Shown: positions 33,724-43,486 of the stretch, piece by piece
How positions within the stretch are numbered: the stretch's first letter is position 1
Layout: each line of letters begins with the position of its first letter
Assembly (NCBI GenBank): GCA_002733415.1
Contig: NVVR01000008.1
Span: forward strand, 1-64,000
Direction: 5' to 3'
From: Kordia sp.
GTDB taxonomy: Bacteria; Bacteroidota; Bacteroidia; Flavobacteriales; Flavobacteriaceae
Length of the DNA stretch: 64,000 nt
Notes under the pieces: model-generated
Databases searched by the model: none
The model's input: the letters and a program-made list of their open reading frames with translations, nothing else
Told to the model about the DNA's origin: nothing
Made by a program: the position numbers and the translations under genes

Positions 33724-35298
33724 TTATGAAATTAATGGTAATTTAATAATAAAAGTTGTCCCCTTGCCTTTCTCGCTTTCTACAAAAATTTCTCCTTGAT
33801 GGTCATCAATAATTTGTTTTACGTAAGCCAATCCAAGACCATGCCCTTTTACATTGTGTATATTACCGGTGTGTTCTCTATAAAATTTTTCAAATATTTT
33901 TTTCTGTACAGACTTAGACATTCCATTCCCTTTATCTGAAATTTTCAATACAATAGAATTCCTTACTGTTTCTGTAAATACAGTTATCTCCGGAGCCTCT
34001 GGAGAATATTTAATTGCATTATCTAATATATTTACAATAACGTTTGTAAAGTGCGATTCATTTACTAGAACAGTTGATGCTTTTGCTTCAAAATTTGTTT
34101 TTATTTCTCCCCTTCTATCTTCAACCATCAATTCAACATGCGGAATAGCATCTTCTATTAAGTCGTGTAATTCAAATCTTTCTTTCTTTATATCTAATTG
34201 TTTCTTTTCTAACCTTGAAATACGCAATACGTTTTCTACCTGTGCATGCATACGCTTATTTTCTTCACCAATCATTCTCAAGTAACGTTTTACTTTACTA
34301 TCGTCACCCATTACTTTTGGATTCCGAATAGCGTCAAGGGCTAAATTTATGGTTGCAATTGGCGTTTTAAACTCATGCGTCATATTATTAATAAAGTCTG
34401 TTTTTATTTGTGAAATCTGACGCTGTCTAAGTAACTGGTACAGTGCAAAAGCAAAAACTAAAATTATTACTATTATAAAAGCAACTGAAAGTATTACCAT
34501 TGATAACATTGAAGATAACAAAAATTTTTTCTTATTTGGAAAGGTTAATCTTAAATTAAAGTTCCCGATTAAATTATCTTTAAAAAGTGTTGTTGAATAT
34601 TCAATTTTTTTCAATAATTCATATTCTTCTGAATGAACAGATGTTGCCAAATCATTACTATATACTGCAAACTCATAGTCTATATTTAACCCCTTATCAA
34701 ACAACTCTTGAGCTAAAATTAAATTTATTTGATTATTGGTCAATCGTTTATGTATCGGCCTTTTATTAGCTAAGGTTTTATAAATTTCTTCCAATTGAAG
34801 AATACTATATTCAGGCAACTGATTTACACGATCAATACGTTTTTGAAGTGTAACTTTAGATTGGTCAATACCCAGTTCATCGAAAAAAGTAGTTTCGCTT
34901 TTTCCATAAACCTTTTTTATCGTAATGGTATCGGTATCATGGCCTTCAAAATATTCACTTGTGGAAACTTTATAATTTTCCTCTATAATCCCGCTTCTGT
35001 GCAGAAAAACTTCATTAGTTCTATTATCCTTTTGGATGACATTTAATTCCGATATTACTGTTTGACTTGGTAACTGACCTAAACTATCAATTAACTTCCC
35101 TAATCGATTAAAGTAATAATTACGTTCTTGTTTTTCTATTTTCTTAGATGTTGATTCTAAAATTTGAATCACTGTTGTAGCAAATTGATCTTCTCTATTC
35201 GCTATAGAAGTATTTATCCAATAACTTTGAACAAATATTATTCCTATAAGAGAGAGACTCATTAAAGCGACTAATGAAACAAATGTTTTTTTACCCAT
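33724..35298 (-). CDS. Sensor histidine kinase (RprX-like)
   Basis: A 524-residue kinase with two membrane segments (about 7-27 and 265-290) enclosing a periplasmic domain of about 230 residues. HisKA carries the phospho-acceptor in NNMTHEFKTPIA, and the HATPase shows VNILDNAIKYSPE, DKGNGM and GHGLGLAYV. Its stop lies three bases before the response-regulator gene. A -7 box (35303-35310) ends only four bases before the ATG, so the transcript may be leaderless. Confidence 0.9.
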   Translation of the reverse strand: MGKKTFVSLVALMSLSLIGIIFVQSYWINTSIANREDQFATTVIQILESTSKKIEKQERNYYFNRLGKLIDSLGQLPSQTVISELNVIQKDNRTNEVFLHRSGIIEENYKVSTSEYFEGHDTDTITIKKVYGKSETTFFDELGIDQSKVTLQKRIDRVNQLPEYSILQLEEIYKTLANKRPIHKRLTNNQINLILAQELFDKGLNIDYEFAVYSNDLATSVHSEEYELLKKIEYSTTLFKDNLIGNFNLRLTFPNKKKFLLSSMLSMVILSVAFIIVIILVFAFALYQLLRQRQISQIKTDFINNMTHEFKTPIATINLALDAIRNPKVMGDDSKVKRYLRMIGEENKRMHAQVENVLRISRLEKKQLDIKKERFELHDLIEDAIPHVELMVEDRRGEIKTNFEAKASTVLVNESHFTNVIVNILDNAIKYSPEAPEITVFTETVRNSIVLKISDKGNGMSKSVQKKIFEKFYREHTGNIHNVKGHGLGLAYVKQIIDDHQGEIFVESEKGKGTTFIIKLPLIS

Positions 35299-35302
35299 TG
35301 TT

Positions 35303-35310
35303 CAAAAATA
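35303..35310 (-). promoter_or_regulatory. -7 box abutting the kinase start codon
   Basis: The minus strand reads TATTTTTG followed by AACA and the ATG at 35298. With the usual spacing, transcription would begin at or within a base or two of the start codon, predicting a leaderless mRNA. Confidence 0.4.
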
Positions 35311-35360
35311 GTTTTTTCACATGAGTATTAATTAATTTTAACCAAAACTTAACAGAAATG

Positions 35361-35963
35361 TTAAAATTTAGTCTTGTTTTGTATTACATTAATAATTTGA
35401 GTGTTAATTTTTTCAACTTGACTCTCTGTCTTATCAAGTGTTTTATTAATGATTATAAAGTCAGAACGGTCAATTTTATCTTCATCACTTAATTGGTTCA
35501 TTACTCTATGTAACACTTGTTTTCTAGTTATATTATCACGTGAAACCACTCTATTTATTCGCTCTTCTAATGATGCGGTAACCGTAATTATCAAATCACA
35601 ATTTTCAAAGCTTCCAGATTCAAATAAAATTGCTGATTCTTTAATTACATAATCTGTTTTCTGGACTGCATACCAGTTCAAAAAATCTTCAGCAACTGCT
35701 GGATGTACGATTGAATTTAATTCATTTAATAATGACTTATTCTTAAATACTTTATCAGAAATATGGCTTCTATTCAATTCTCCATCATCATCATAAGCAT
35801 CATTTCCTAGCAACTTTTTTATTGCAACAACTACCTTATCACTAGTAATCATTATTTTTTTTGCTTCGATATCTGAAACATAAATTGGAACTCCCAATTT
35901 ATAAAACAATTTCGCAACTGTTGTTTTTCCGCTTCCGATACCCCCTGTTAGTCCTACAATCAT
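35361..35963 (-). CDS. coaE: Dephospho-CoA kinase
   Basis: A 200-residue P-loop kinase that phosphorylates dephospho-CoA in the last step of coenzyme A synthesis. GLTGGIGSGKTTVAKLF opens the protein, and HPAV, SAILFESG and DNITRKQV are conserved CoaE features. It overlaps the upstream ybbR-like gene by four bases (ATGA type). The ybbR-coaE-kinase-regulator order is one I associate with flavobacteria. Confidence 0.94.
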   Translation of the reverse strand: MIVGLTGGIGSGKTTVAKLFYKLGVPIYVSDIEAKKIMITSDKVVVAIKKLLGNDAYDDDGELNRSHISDKVFKNKSLLNELNSIVHPAVAEDFLNWYAVQKTDYVIKESAILFESGSFENCDLIITVTASLEERINRVVSRDNITRKQVLHRVMNQLSDEDKIDRSDFIIINKTLDKTESQVEKINTQIINVIQNKTKF

Positions 35964-36886
35964 TTTTCTATAAGTAAATACGTTACTGATTTTTTTAATG
36001 TTTTTACATTTCTCACTCCTTCTGGTATATTCTCTATGTGGATTGGTAAAATATTAGAATTATTTATATCGTTACAATCAACATATACCCCAAAACCTTC
36101 ACTTCTATAACTGCTAAATAACGATAATGGAGCCTGAAACTGTACATTAACTTGTTTTGGAAATATGGTGATATTTTTCCCTTTATGTACATTTTTAACT
36201 TGAATAGTTAACTGAAAATTTCCTTGTGTAAAGCGTTCAATAACATATTCATATTTTGCCTTTTCTGATTCCAATTTAACGTCTATGTTATTATTTATTA
36301 ATGCCACTTCACCTGATATACTTTCAAAAATATTATCAAAACTCAAACTATCTGTTTTAATTTCTGATACTTTATTTATAACTGATGATTCCCCATAAAT
36401 CAGTATTGAATCAAGACTCATAGTTGAGTTTGTGGTGCCATACCCCAATTTTGTATGCACTTTTATTTGATATTTTATTGGCACTTTCTTTTTCGCAAGT
36501 GTAATTACTTCAAAATTTAACTGTTTAGGATTAACATCAAGTACAGTTAAACTTTTGGGTAATAATTTTTTAAACTGATAGTCGTTTACATTCCAATTCC
36601 ACTGGCTACTATATTTTTGAGTATCTATTGAATACTTTAATTTTTCTAGCTTATTATTTAATAATGAAAAACCAGATCCTTGAATTTTTATATGTAATAC
36701 TGAATCGGCGCTTTTTACTAAATTACCTTCATTAACATTTTCGTACAAAACCGTGATTCCTATTGTTTTTTCATAGGTTTTAGACAAGTTAATTAATACC
36801 CATATAAAAAAGGAAGCCAATAAAGCTATGATAAAAGCTCTAGAACTCTTCTTCTGAATATATGTAAACCCTTTTTTATATTTCAT
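35960..36886 (-). CDS. YbbR-domain envelope protein
   Basis: A 308-residue protein with one N-terminal membrane segment (about 17-32) and an extracytoplasmic region holding YbbR-type beta modules (VPIKYQIKVHTKLGYG, followed by DSILIYGESSVINKVSEIKTDSL-type sequence). In Gram-positive bacteria YbbR (CdaR) regulates cyclic-di-AMP synthase, but the role in Bacteroidota is unclear. It is the first gene of the unit with coaE. The gap upstream (36887-37019) shows no strong promoter. Confidence 0.8.
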   Translation of the reverse strand: MKYKKGFTYIQKKSSRAFIIALLASFFIWVLINLSKTYEKTIGITVLYENVNEGNLVKSADSVLHIKIQGSGFSLLNNKLEKLKYSIDTQKYSSQWNWNVNDYQFKKLLPKSLTVLDVNPKQLNFEVITLAKKKVPIKYQIKVHTKLGYGTTNSTMSLDSILIYGESSVINKVSEIKTDSLSFDNIFESISGEVALINNNIDVKLESEKAKYEYVIERFTQGNFQLTIQVKNVHKGKNITIFPKQVNVQFQAPLSLFSSYRSEGFGVYVDCNDINNSNILPIHIENIPEGVRNVKTLKKSVTYLLIEK

Positions 36887-37019
36887 AAAGGCAATGTTAT
36901 ATAAATAAATACTTTAGTAGCAAGCCCACAGAAGTATGGATCAATATTATAATTTACAGAACGACACATCCTTATTATTACAAAGGATTAACCCCTCTTA
37001 CGGGTAAAAATAGTCTTTT

Positions 37020-38021
37020 CTATTTAAAAAATAAGTATGGAAATGCCTCTTGTGGCTTTTGTTTTAAAACACCAACTTTAATTGTAGACTCTAAAAAACC
37101 TAATCCGTAACCAAAAAACTGGATAAACAGTGCGAATACTGACAACGCTCCAATTTTAAAGCTTTTGTTTTTTATAGTAGAATCAACAAAAATTAAAAAC
37201 ACATAAACCCCCATTAGTGCAACAAAAAGGTAATGCGATAATAACAATGTAACCGCAGTAAAAATAACTCCCGCAACGAATAGTGTAGGAAACCAATATG
37301 TAATTTTTTTTGTTTCTGGATGCCAATGATTTAATATCGGTCGGCATTTTCCAAATTTTTGCACTTGGGTATGAAACTTACTCCACGAAATTCTACGTTT
37401 ATGATACACAAAAGCCTCAGAGATAAGTTTTGTTTTATATCCTTTTTTCCATAATCGGATAGTTAAATCAGGGTCTTCGCCTGGGTGAATTTTACCAAAA
37501 CCTCCTGTGGTAACAAATGCTTTGCGAGATAAACCCATATTAAAACTCCTTGGCTGAAACTTATCCACCTGCTGTTTTCCTCCACGTATACCACCTGTTG
37601 TATAGAAAGAGGTCATAACATAATTGATTGCTTTTTGGATGTCAGAAAATGACTCATGTGCCGCATCTGGACCTCCAAAACAATCTACATAATTTTCGCT
37701 TAACGATTTATCAGCTTCTGATAAATAGTTTTCTGGCAGAATACAATCAGAATCTAATATTAAAAAGTAATTTCCTTTTGCTTTTTGCATTCCGTAGTTC
37801 CTAGAATCACCCGGCCCGGAATTTTCTTTTTTATAATAACTAATATTCAGCCTGTCCGAAAACTTAGCTATTACATGTTCTGAAGATAAAGTAGAACCAT
37901 CTTCTATAATAACTATTTCAAATGATTTAGTGAATTGAAGTGTTGTCATACTAACTAACAACTCTTCGATTTCATCTGGTCTATTATAAACCGGTATAAT
38001 AAATGAATACTTAATTTCCAT
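37020..38021 (-). CDS. Family 2 glycosyltransferase
   Basis: A 333-residue membrane-associated glycosyltransferase starting MEIKYSFIIPVYN at 38021; an ATG 12 codons upstream overlaps the promoter and a terminator. The GT-A core has VIIEDGS, ILDSDCIL (the DXD-type metal site) and a GEDPDLTIRLWKKGY acceptor motif. About three C-terminal membrane helices follow (around 236-300), as in processive or lipid-acceptor enzymes. It is outside the main polysaccharide locus. Donor and acceptor are unknown. Confidence 0.83.
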   Translation of the reverse strand: MEIKYSFIIPVYNRPDEIEELLVSMTTLQFTKSFEIVIIEDGSTLSSEHVIAKFSDRLNISYYKKENSGPGDSRNYGMQKAKGNYFLILDSDCILPENYLSEADKSLSENYVDCFGGPDAAHESFSDIQKAINYVMTSFYTTGGIRGGKQQVDKFQPRSFNMGLSRKAFVTTGGFGKIHPGEDPDLTIRLWKKGYKTKLISEAFVYHKRRISWSKFHTQVQKFGKCRPILNHWHPETKKITYWFPTLFVAGVIFTAVTLLLSHYLFVALMGVYVFLIFVDSTIKNKSFKIGALSVFALFIQFFGYGLGFLESTIKVGVLKQKPQEAFPYLFFK

Positions 38022-38026
38022 ATATA

Positions 38027-38034
38027 CAAAAATA
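38027..38034 (-). promoter_or_regulatory. -7 box abutting the glycosyltransferase start
   Basis: The minus strand reads TATTTTTG followed by TATAT and the ATG at 38021. Transcription would start next to the start codon, as with the kinase gene at 35298. Confidence 0.4.
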
Positions 38035-38035
38035 A

Positions 38036-38065
38036 AAAAGCTCATGTAATAAAACACGAGCTTTT
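38036..38065 (-). terminator. Terminator of the type IX secretion cargo gene
   Basis: AAAAGCTCATGT (38036-38047) and ACACGAGCTTTT (38054-38065) pair with one mismatch around a 6-base loop. A T-run follows on the minus strand. It lies 20 bases after the cargo gene's stop and immediately before the next promoter. Confidence 0.75.
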
Positions 38066-38084
38066 AAAAAAATATGCGATAAAC

Positions 38085-39152
38085 TTATTTTTTCACAATT
38101 CTAATAGTACCTTCTGTATTGTTAACTGAAGCTTTTACAAAATAAATCCCTGGGCTTAAATCAGCAAAATCTAATTTATAATTTCTACTGTTTGGAGTTA
38201 CAATTCTTACTGTTTGCCCTAACATATTAACAATTGACAATGACATAATTTCATTTTTAGCAGAAATTGTTAACTCATCAATTACAGGGTTAGGATATGC
38301 TTTAAACCATTCAGATAGTTTTAGGTCTTCAATACTTAAAGTAGCATTATAAGCAGACACTTGGAATGTATCCTCAGTTCCTCCTGCATATTCCCATATT
38401 CTTACTAATAATACTTCACCAGGTGTTCTACCAGTTAAGCTAACTAATGAAAAATTCCCATCAGTACTACCATCATCATCACACCCTACAGAGGTTAGTG
38501 TTCCACATGTTCCGCTATAAACTTCCATAGCAGTATCTGTTAGTGTAGACGAATTATTATTAGTTTCAATATCAATGTTTCCGTCTGCAGGCACAATAAC
38601 ACTATACCATACATCTCCACCACCATATGAACTACATGTAGTAGCTAATTCTCCAGAATCAGTAGAGTTTACAATCGTTCCGACAACTGAATTAGTTCCG
38701 AATACCCCGCCTGGAGTTAATACAATAGGATTTGCACAGTCGTTATTAGCTGGTGGCGGTGGTGGGACACAAGTGTTACATTGAATTGTTGTTGTGTGAC
38801 AACTTGATGTTATTGCACAAGCTGCATCATCAGTAACGTGTAATCTTACATCAGAGGCTGTGATTGCCAATACGGATAATGGTGAAGGTCCAAAAGCAAT
38901 TACTACGTCAGCAGCATCGGTAATTGTAATATACTTAGGAGTACCAGTTGCCTCAGCAGTAAAAGTATAATCATAAGTAATGGTAAGGTTTGATAATTCA
39001 TTGTACTCGCCACCATACGTACAAGTATTCACTGTTTCCGAATTTCCAGAATTTACTGCAGCATATGTACCATAAGCAGTACCATTAATACATTGAGATA
39101 ATCCTACAATACTAAACAATAGCATTGCAAATAATAACGTAATTTTTTTCAT
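38085..39152 (-). CDS. Secreted protein with a type IX secretion sorting domain
   Basis: A 355-residue exported protein. A signal peptide (1-20) precedes a Cys-containing N-terminal domain (21-130). A short CVPPPPP linker leads to a beta-rich pre-peptidase-like domain (about 137-272: DCANPI, DVWYSVIVPADGNIDI, DTAMEVYSGTCG). The last 75 residues are a type A sorting domain (AYPNPVIDELTISA, NMLGQTV, DLSPGIYFVKA, IVKK). It is exported by the type IX system and attached to the cell surface. No enzymatic motif is seen. Confidence 0.87.
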   Translation of the reverse strand: MKKITLLFAMLLFSIVGLSQCINGTAYGTYAAVNSGNSETVNTCTYGGEYNELSNLTITYDYTFTAEATGTPKYITITDAADVVIAFGPSPLSVLAITASDVRLHVTDDAACAITSSCHTTTIQCNTCVPPPPPANNDCANPIVLTPGGVFGTNSVVGTIVNSTDSGELATTCSSYGGGDVWYSVIVPADGNIDIETNNNSSTLTDTAMEVYSGTCGTLTSVGCDDDGSTDGNFSLVSLTGRTPGEVLLVRIWEYAGGTEDTFQVSAYNATLSIEDLKLSEWFKAYPNPVIDELTISAKNEIMSLSIVNMLGQTVRIVTPNSRNYKLDFADLSPGIYFVKASVNNTEGTIRIVKK

Positions 39153-39393
39153 AAAAATAAAATCTAATAAAAGGTTAAAAATAATTAATGTAGGGTAAGA
39201 TTAATTTAGGTATGGCAAGAATAGTATTAACATCTTCTAGTTCAAAATTATTACGTTAAGTAGCCGATATATTCGTTTAAAGCATCATTATTTAAGCAAT
39301 AATATTTTATAATCGGAGTTATATCTATTCTACTTAAACAATGTTAATAGATTTTAATTAGCGCCCTAATTTTTAATTAGGCTATGAAAGCCC

Positions 39394-39401
39394 TATTTTT
39401 G
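39394..39401 (+). promoter_or_regulatory. Promoter of the PorV/PorQ-like gene
   Basis: TATTTTTG fits TAnnTTTG, 19 bases before the ATG at 39421. Just upstream, CCTAATT/AATTAGG arms (39365-39371 and 39375-39381) form a small palindrome in the -33 region and could be an operator. Confidence 0.45.
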
Positions 39402-39420
39402 TTTCCTATTTTATAAAAAA

Positions 39421-40503
39421 ATGAAGAAAATATTATTTTTAATAACAGTCCTTTTTTGTTTTTGTACAAATGCACAAATAACTAGGAAGTATTCCAATGA
39501 GTTTTTAAACATTGGTGTAGATGCAGCTGCTTTTGGTATGTCAAACGCGGTAGTCGCAAGTAGTTCAGATATAAATTCTGGGTATTGGAATCCTGCCGGT
39601 TTATTAAAACTAAAAGGAAAACAAGTTTCCTTAATGCATGCCAACTATTTTGCAAATATTGCGAGTTATGATTACGGAGCATTTGCTATGCCTATAGATG
39701 AAAAAAGTGCTTTCGCACTATCATTGATTCGTTTTGGTGTAGATGATATACTTGACACAACTAAATTAATTGATGATCAAGGAATTGATTACAGTAGAAT
39801 AAATTTATTTTCAGCTGCTGATTATGCCGTTACTTTTTCTTATGCAAGAAACTTAGGGATTGAAAATTTACGCTTTGGTGCTAACATTAAAATTTTAAGA
39901 AGAATTATTGGTGATTTTGCAAATTCATGGGGCTTTGGTTTTGATGCTGGTTTACAATATGATTATAGAAAATGGACTCTTGGAGTAATGGCTCGTGATA
40001 TAACAACTACATTTAACACTTGGGATATTGATGCTGATAAATTAAATGACATTCAAGCTACCTCAGCATACACCAACACAGGACAAAGCCAAGAAGTACC
40101 CGAAGATACAGAAATTACTTTACCTAAATTACAATTAGGAATTGCACGATCTTTTGAATTTAAACACAACCTTTCCTTATTAACTGAATTGGATTTTGAC
40201 ATACGTTTTACTGAAACAAATGATATTATATCCTCTTCATTTGCTAGTATTACTCCTGCATTAGGACTACAATTGGACTATAACAACTTAGTGTTTTTAA
40301 GAAGTGGTGTTGGTAAATTTCAAAATATAGCACAACTTGAAGGTGGTGAAAAACTAAACATGCAACCAAACATAGGATTAGGTTTTCATTACAAAGGAAT
40401 ATATGTTGACTACTCTTTAACCAATATTGGTAAAACAGATGAAACATTTTATTCTAATATATTTTCTTTGAAGTTAGATTGGAGTATTTTTAGTAAAAAG
40501 TAA
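39421..40503 (+). CDS. PorV/PorQ-like outer-membrane beta-barrel protein
   Basis: A 360-residue exported protein with a signal peptide (1-19, ending NAQ) and a predicted outer-membrane beta barrel. The N-terminal part resembles the PorV/PorQ group of type IX secretion proteins (FLNIGVDAAAFGMSNAVVA, then SGYWNPAGL). Whether it is a component of the type IX machinery or a separate transport barrel is unclear; the standard porV gene is longer. The adjacent type IX cargo gene fits but does not prove a link. Confidence 0.75.
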   Translation: MKKILFLITVLFCFCTNAQITRKYSNEFLNIGVDAAAFGMSNAVVASSSDINSGYWNPAGLLKLKGKQVSLMHANYFANIASYDYGAFAMPIDEKSAFALSLIRFGVDDILDTTKLIDDQGIDYSRINLFSAADYAVTFSYARNLGIENLRFGANIKILRRIIGDFANSWGFGFDAGLQYDYRKWTLGVMARDITTTFNTWDIDADKLNDIQATSAYTNTGQSQEVPEDTEITLPKLQLGIARSFEFKHNLSLLTELDFDIRFTETNDIISSSFASITPALGLQLDYNNLVFLRSGVGKFQNIAQLEGGEKLNMQPNIGLGFHYKGIYVDYSLTNIGKTDETFYSNIFSLKLDWSIFSKK

Positions 40504-40518
40504 TTTTATCTTTAAAAG

Positions 40519-41871
40519 ATGTTATACCAAATGCAATTCAAAAAAAATGATGTTAATAGTTTATTTTTCGCCTTCTCATCGTTAAAAAAGTATACCATAA
40601 CTAGAGCTATGCTATATTTTCCCGCCTTGATAAATCAAAAAATAATTAAATTTACAGCCAGTCATTTCAAAATTCATTTAGTATTTAAAAAAATCAGTTG
40701 TTACTTATTCTTTTTAATAAGTTTCTTAACATTCTCGCAAAGCATACCATATTCTGATAATACAGTTATCTCTGTACTTACTTGTGGCCCTGGTGATGAT
40801 TTATATAGTAAATTTGGTCATAGCGCCTTTAGAATTCAAGATTTCAATAAACATTACGATGTAGTGTACAACTACGGAGTTTTTGATTTTACTAAACCTA
40901 ATTTCTATACCAATTTCGTTAAAGGAAAGTTATATTATAGACTAGATAAAGCCCCCTTTAATTACTTTTACCAACTATATCAAAATGAAAACAGAGCCGT
41001 TAAAAAACAGGTTTTAAACTTATCACTTGAACAAAGAAAAAAACTAATTGCTTTTTTAGAAAATAACGCCAAGCCAGAAAACGCTACTTATCAATATGAT
41101 TTTTTCTACAACAATTGCGCAACAAAGATGAGAGCTGTTTTAGACGAAGTTTTTCCCAATGAAATTGTAATTAAAGATAGCCACATAACTACATCATTCA
41201 CTATGCGTGATTTGATTAATAATAATGTTCCGCACAATACATGGGCAAATGTGGGGATAAATATTGCACTGGGTTCAGTGATTGATGTAAAAGCTACTAC
41301 AGATGAATATCAGTTTTTACCCAAGTATATTTTTGAGGCCTTTAACAATGCTTCAATAAAAAACACTCCCTTAATAAAAGAAACCTCAACAATTTTAGCT
41401 ATAAATAATTCTAATTTAGACAAACAAAGGTTCTCCATTTTAAGTCCCTATTGTTTACTTTCTATTTTATCATTATTGATAATATGGATTACTTATGCTG
41501 ATTTCAAAAAGAAGAAAAGAAATAAAACCTTAGATTTTATTCTTTTATTTATTACAGGTTTAACTGGTATGTTCTCTTTATTATTGTGGTTTGCAACTAA
41601 TCATACTACTACGGCAAATAATTTAAATATTCTATGGGCCTTTGCTCCAAACTTAATTATAGCATTTATTACTTTAAGTAAAAAAACACAAAAGTGGATT
41701 AGTAATTATTTTAAACTACTAATAGCATTACTTATTTCTCTAATGTTAGCGTGGGTATTTAAAATTGAGGCCTTTGCTTATGGAATGACACCAATATTCC
41801 TAGCATTAGGAGTTAGATATGTATATTTAAGCAAATACTTTAAATCTATTAATGTCCAGCTAAAAGAATAA
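40519..41871 (+). CDS. DUF4105 membrane protein
   Basis: A 450-residue protein with a DUF4105 (Lnb N-terminal-type) domain at about 75-250: LTCGPGDDLYSKFGHSAFRI, YGVFDF and FFYNNCATKMR. The conserved His and Cys suggest a cysteine-peptidase-like active site. About five to six C-terminal membrane helices follow (about 315-440). The N-terminus is odd: about 55 hydrophilic residues precede the apparent signal sequence (KKISCYLFFLISFLTFSQS), so the true start may lie further downstream, perhaps at a non-ATG codon. It starts 15 bases after the PorV-like gene. Confidence 0.75.
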   Translation: MLYQMQFKKNDVNSLFFAFSSLKKYTITRAMLYFPALINQKIIKFTASHFKIHLVFKKISCYLFFLISFLTFSQSIPYSDNTVISVLTCGPGDDLYSKFGHSAFRIQDFNKHYDVVYNYGVFDFTKPNFYTNFVKGKLYYRLDKAPFNYFYQLYQNENRAVKKQVLNLSLEQRKKLIAFLENNAKPENATYQYDFFYNNCATKMRAVLDEVFPNEIVIKDSHITTSFTMRDLINNNVPHNTWANVGINIALGSVIDVKATTDEYQFLPKYIFEAFNNASIKNTPLIKETSTILAINNSNLDKQRFSILSPYCLLSILSLLIIWITYADFKKKKRNKTLDFILLFITGLTGMFSLLLWFATNHTTTANNLNILWAFAPNLIIAFITLSKKTQKWISNYFKLLIALLISLMLAWVFKIEAFAYGMTPIFLALGVRYVYLSKYFKSINVQLKE

Positions 41872-42049
41872 AGACTTATTAGCAAATAACTAATAAACAG
41901 CAGGCTAAAATGATCTTATTAATTTAATTGTATTTAATATTTTTCTCTTTTACAGATGTAGGTACAGTTTTTTAAATAAGCCTAGTAAACATCCAGTACT
42001 GTGGGATGGTATCTGTAATTTAATCAGACAATAGTAACTTTACTAGAGA

Positions 42050-43429
42050 TTACTGCCCTCTAAAAAACAATACTGTACTCAAAGTTTTAATCACAATATT
42101 TAAGTCTAAAAATACATTTCTGTGCTTAATATAATATAAATCATATTGTAGTTTTAATAAGCTTTCATCTACAGATGCACCATAACTTGTATTCACTTGT
42201 GCCCACCCTGTTAATCCTGGTTTTACAATATGTCTTGTTGGATAAAAAGGAATTTCTTTCGCCAATTGATTTACAAAAATAGGACGCTCTGGTCTTGGAC
42301 CAATAACACTCATTTCTCCTTTTAATATATTAATAAACTGTGGAAATTCATCTAAACGTGTTTTTCTTAAAAACTTTCCAAATGCCGTAACTCTAGAATC
42401 ATTTTTATTGGCCCAAACAGCCCCATACTTTTCTGCATCGACAACCATACTACGAAGTTTAAATATTTTAAACAACTTCCCTTTTTTCCCCACACGCTCC
42501 TGAGTATAAAACAAAGGACCTCTGTTAGCTATCATATTTACTATAAATAAAAACGGAATCATCAATAATAGACTTAATAATCCAACAACACTGATTAACA
42601 CATCAAATAATCGATGTACAAGCCTATATAATGGCTTTACTTTATGTTGACTAAATGGAAATTGTTTATAGAATTCTTTGTCTTTAAAGCTTATATACAC
42701 ACGTCCTGAAAGATCTTCATAAACATCCGAATATTCTTTTATTACATTTCCTTCATTAAACAAATCTAATAAGTCACTATATAATGACGAAGATGAAAAT
42801 TTTGAACTACGGGTAACCACTATTTCATGTATACCAGTACTTGCAAATTCTTTTAACTTTGATGCAGGAATTTCTTTTTCGCTTAAAGGTTTGGAAGTAT
42901 CAGCCGAAGTATTTATAAAATATTTTATTTTATAATTTGCATCTGCAATTGCTAAATCCTTTTCTATATCTTCTAATAATTCACCATCAGCAATTAACAA
43001 AATACTCTTTTTAAATATTGGTGAATTGATAAATAAAATATAAGCTAATCGACCAATTGACATCGAAATTATTATAGATAGATAAAAATAGACTATTTGT
43101 ATTCTACTCTCAGGTAACTCTGGTGTAAAAAAGGGAGTTAATAAATAAACTAATATCGTTACAGAACTTGTAGCTACAATTCCTTTTAGAATTATAAAAA
43201 ATTTACTAGAGCGTTTTAAATGATATATTTCAAATACTGAGCCAAAAAAAAGAATGTAAAATCCAAGTAATAATGACCAAATCCACTTATCTTCTCTAAT
43301 GGTAAAATAATCGAATTCAAAAACGCTACCTACAAAATGTAGCCCTAACAAAACCAAGCTGACATCAAGAAAACGCAATAATAATTTACGTTCGGATAAT
43401 TCAAAGTGAATATTAGTTTTTTCGGACAT
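42050..43429 (-). CDS. Polyprenyl-phosphate sugar-1-phosphate transferase (WbaP/WcaJ type)
   Basis: A 459-residue membrane enzyme that transfers the first sugar-phosphate to undecaprenyl phosphate and so starts synthesis of a surface polysaccharide repeat unit. Four N-terminal membrane segments, a CoA-binding-like cytoplasmic domain (about 140-245) and a fifth segment (about 275-300) precede the catalytic bacterial sugar transferase domain (KIFKLRSM, RKTRLDEFPQFINILKGEMS, GPRPERP, KPGLTGWAQVN). Glucose or galactose phosphate are possible donors. It is the last gene of the minus-strand locus but has its own promoter box. Confidence 0.93.
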   Translation of the reverse strand: MSEKTNIHFELSERKLLLRFLDVSLVLLGLHFVGSVFEFDYFTIREDKWIWSLLLGFYILFFGSVFEIYHLKRSSKFFIILKGIVATSSVTILVYLLTPFFTPELPESRIQIVYFYLSIIISMSIGRLAYILFINSPIFKKSILLIADGELLEDIEKDLAIADANYKIKYFINTSADTSKPLSEKEIPASKLKEFASTGIHEIVVTRSSKFSSSSLYSDLLDLFNEGNVIKEYSDVYEDLSGRVYISFKDKEFYKQFPFSQHKVKPLYRLVHRLFDVLISVVGLLSLLLMIPFLFIVNMIANRGPLFYTQERVGKKGKLFKIFKLRSMVVDAEKYGAVWANKNDSRVTAFGKFLRKTRLDEFPQFINILKGEMSVIGPRPERPIFVNQLAKEIPFYPTRHIVKPGLTGWAQVNTSYGASVDESLLKLQYDLYYIKHRNVFLDLNIVIKTLSTVLFFRGQ

Positions 43430-43456
43430 TTATTGGGTTTACTAATTTATTGCCCT

Positions 43457-43464
43457 CAAATATA
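43457..43464 (-). promoter_or_regulatory. Promoter box of the initiating transferase
   Basis: The minus strand reads TATATTTG, a full TAnnTTTG match, 27 bases upstream of the ATG at 43429, in the 57-base gap after the GT4 gene. The transferase can thus be expressed apart from the long upstream operon. Confidence 0.5.
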
Positions 43465-43486
43465 GTATTTCTATCCTAAATTAACT

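Noticed and set aside
41872-42049. Terminator between the convergent DUF4105 and sugar-transferase genes
   Set aside because: Only a weak TTATTAG/CTAATAA pairing (41876-41896) was found, without a T-run.
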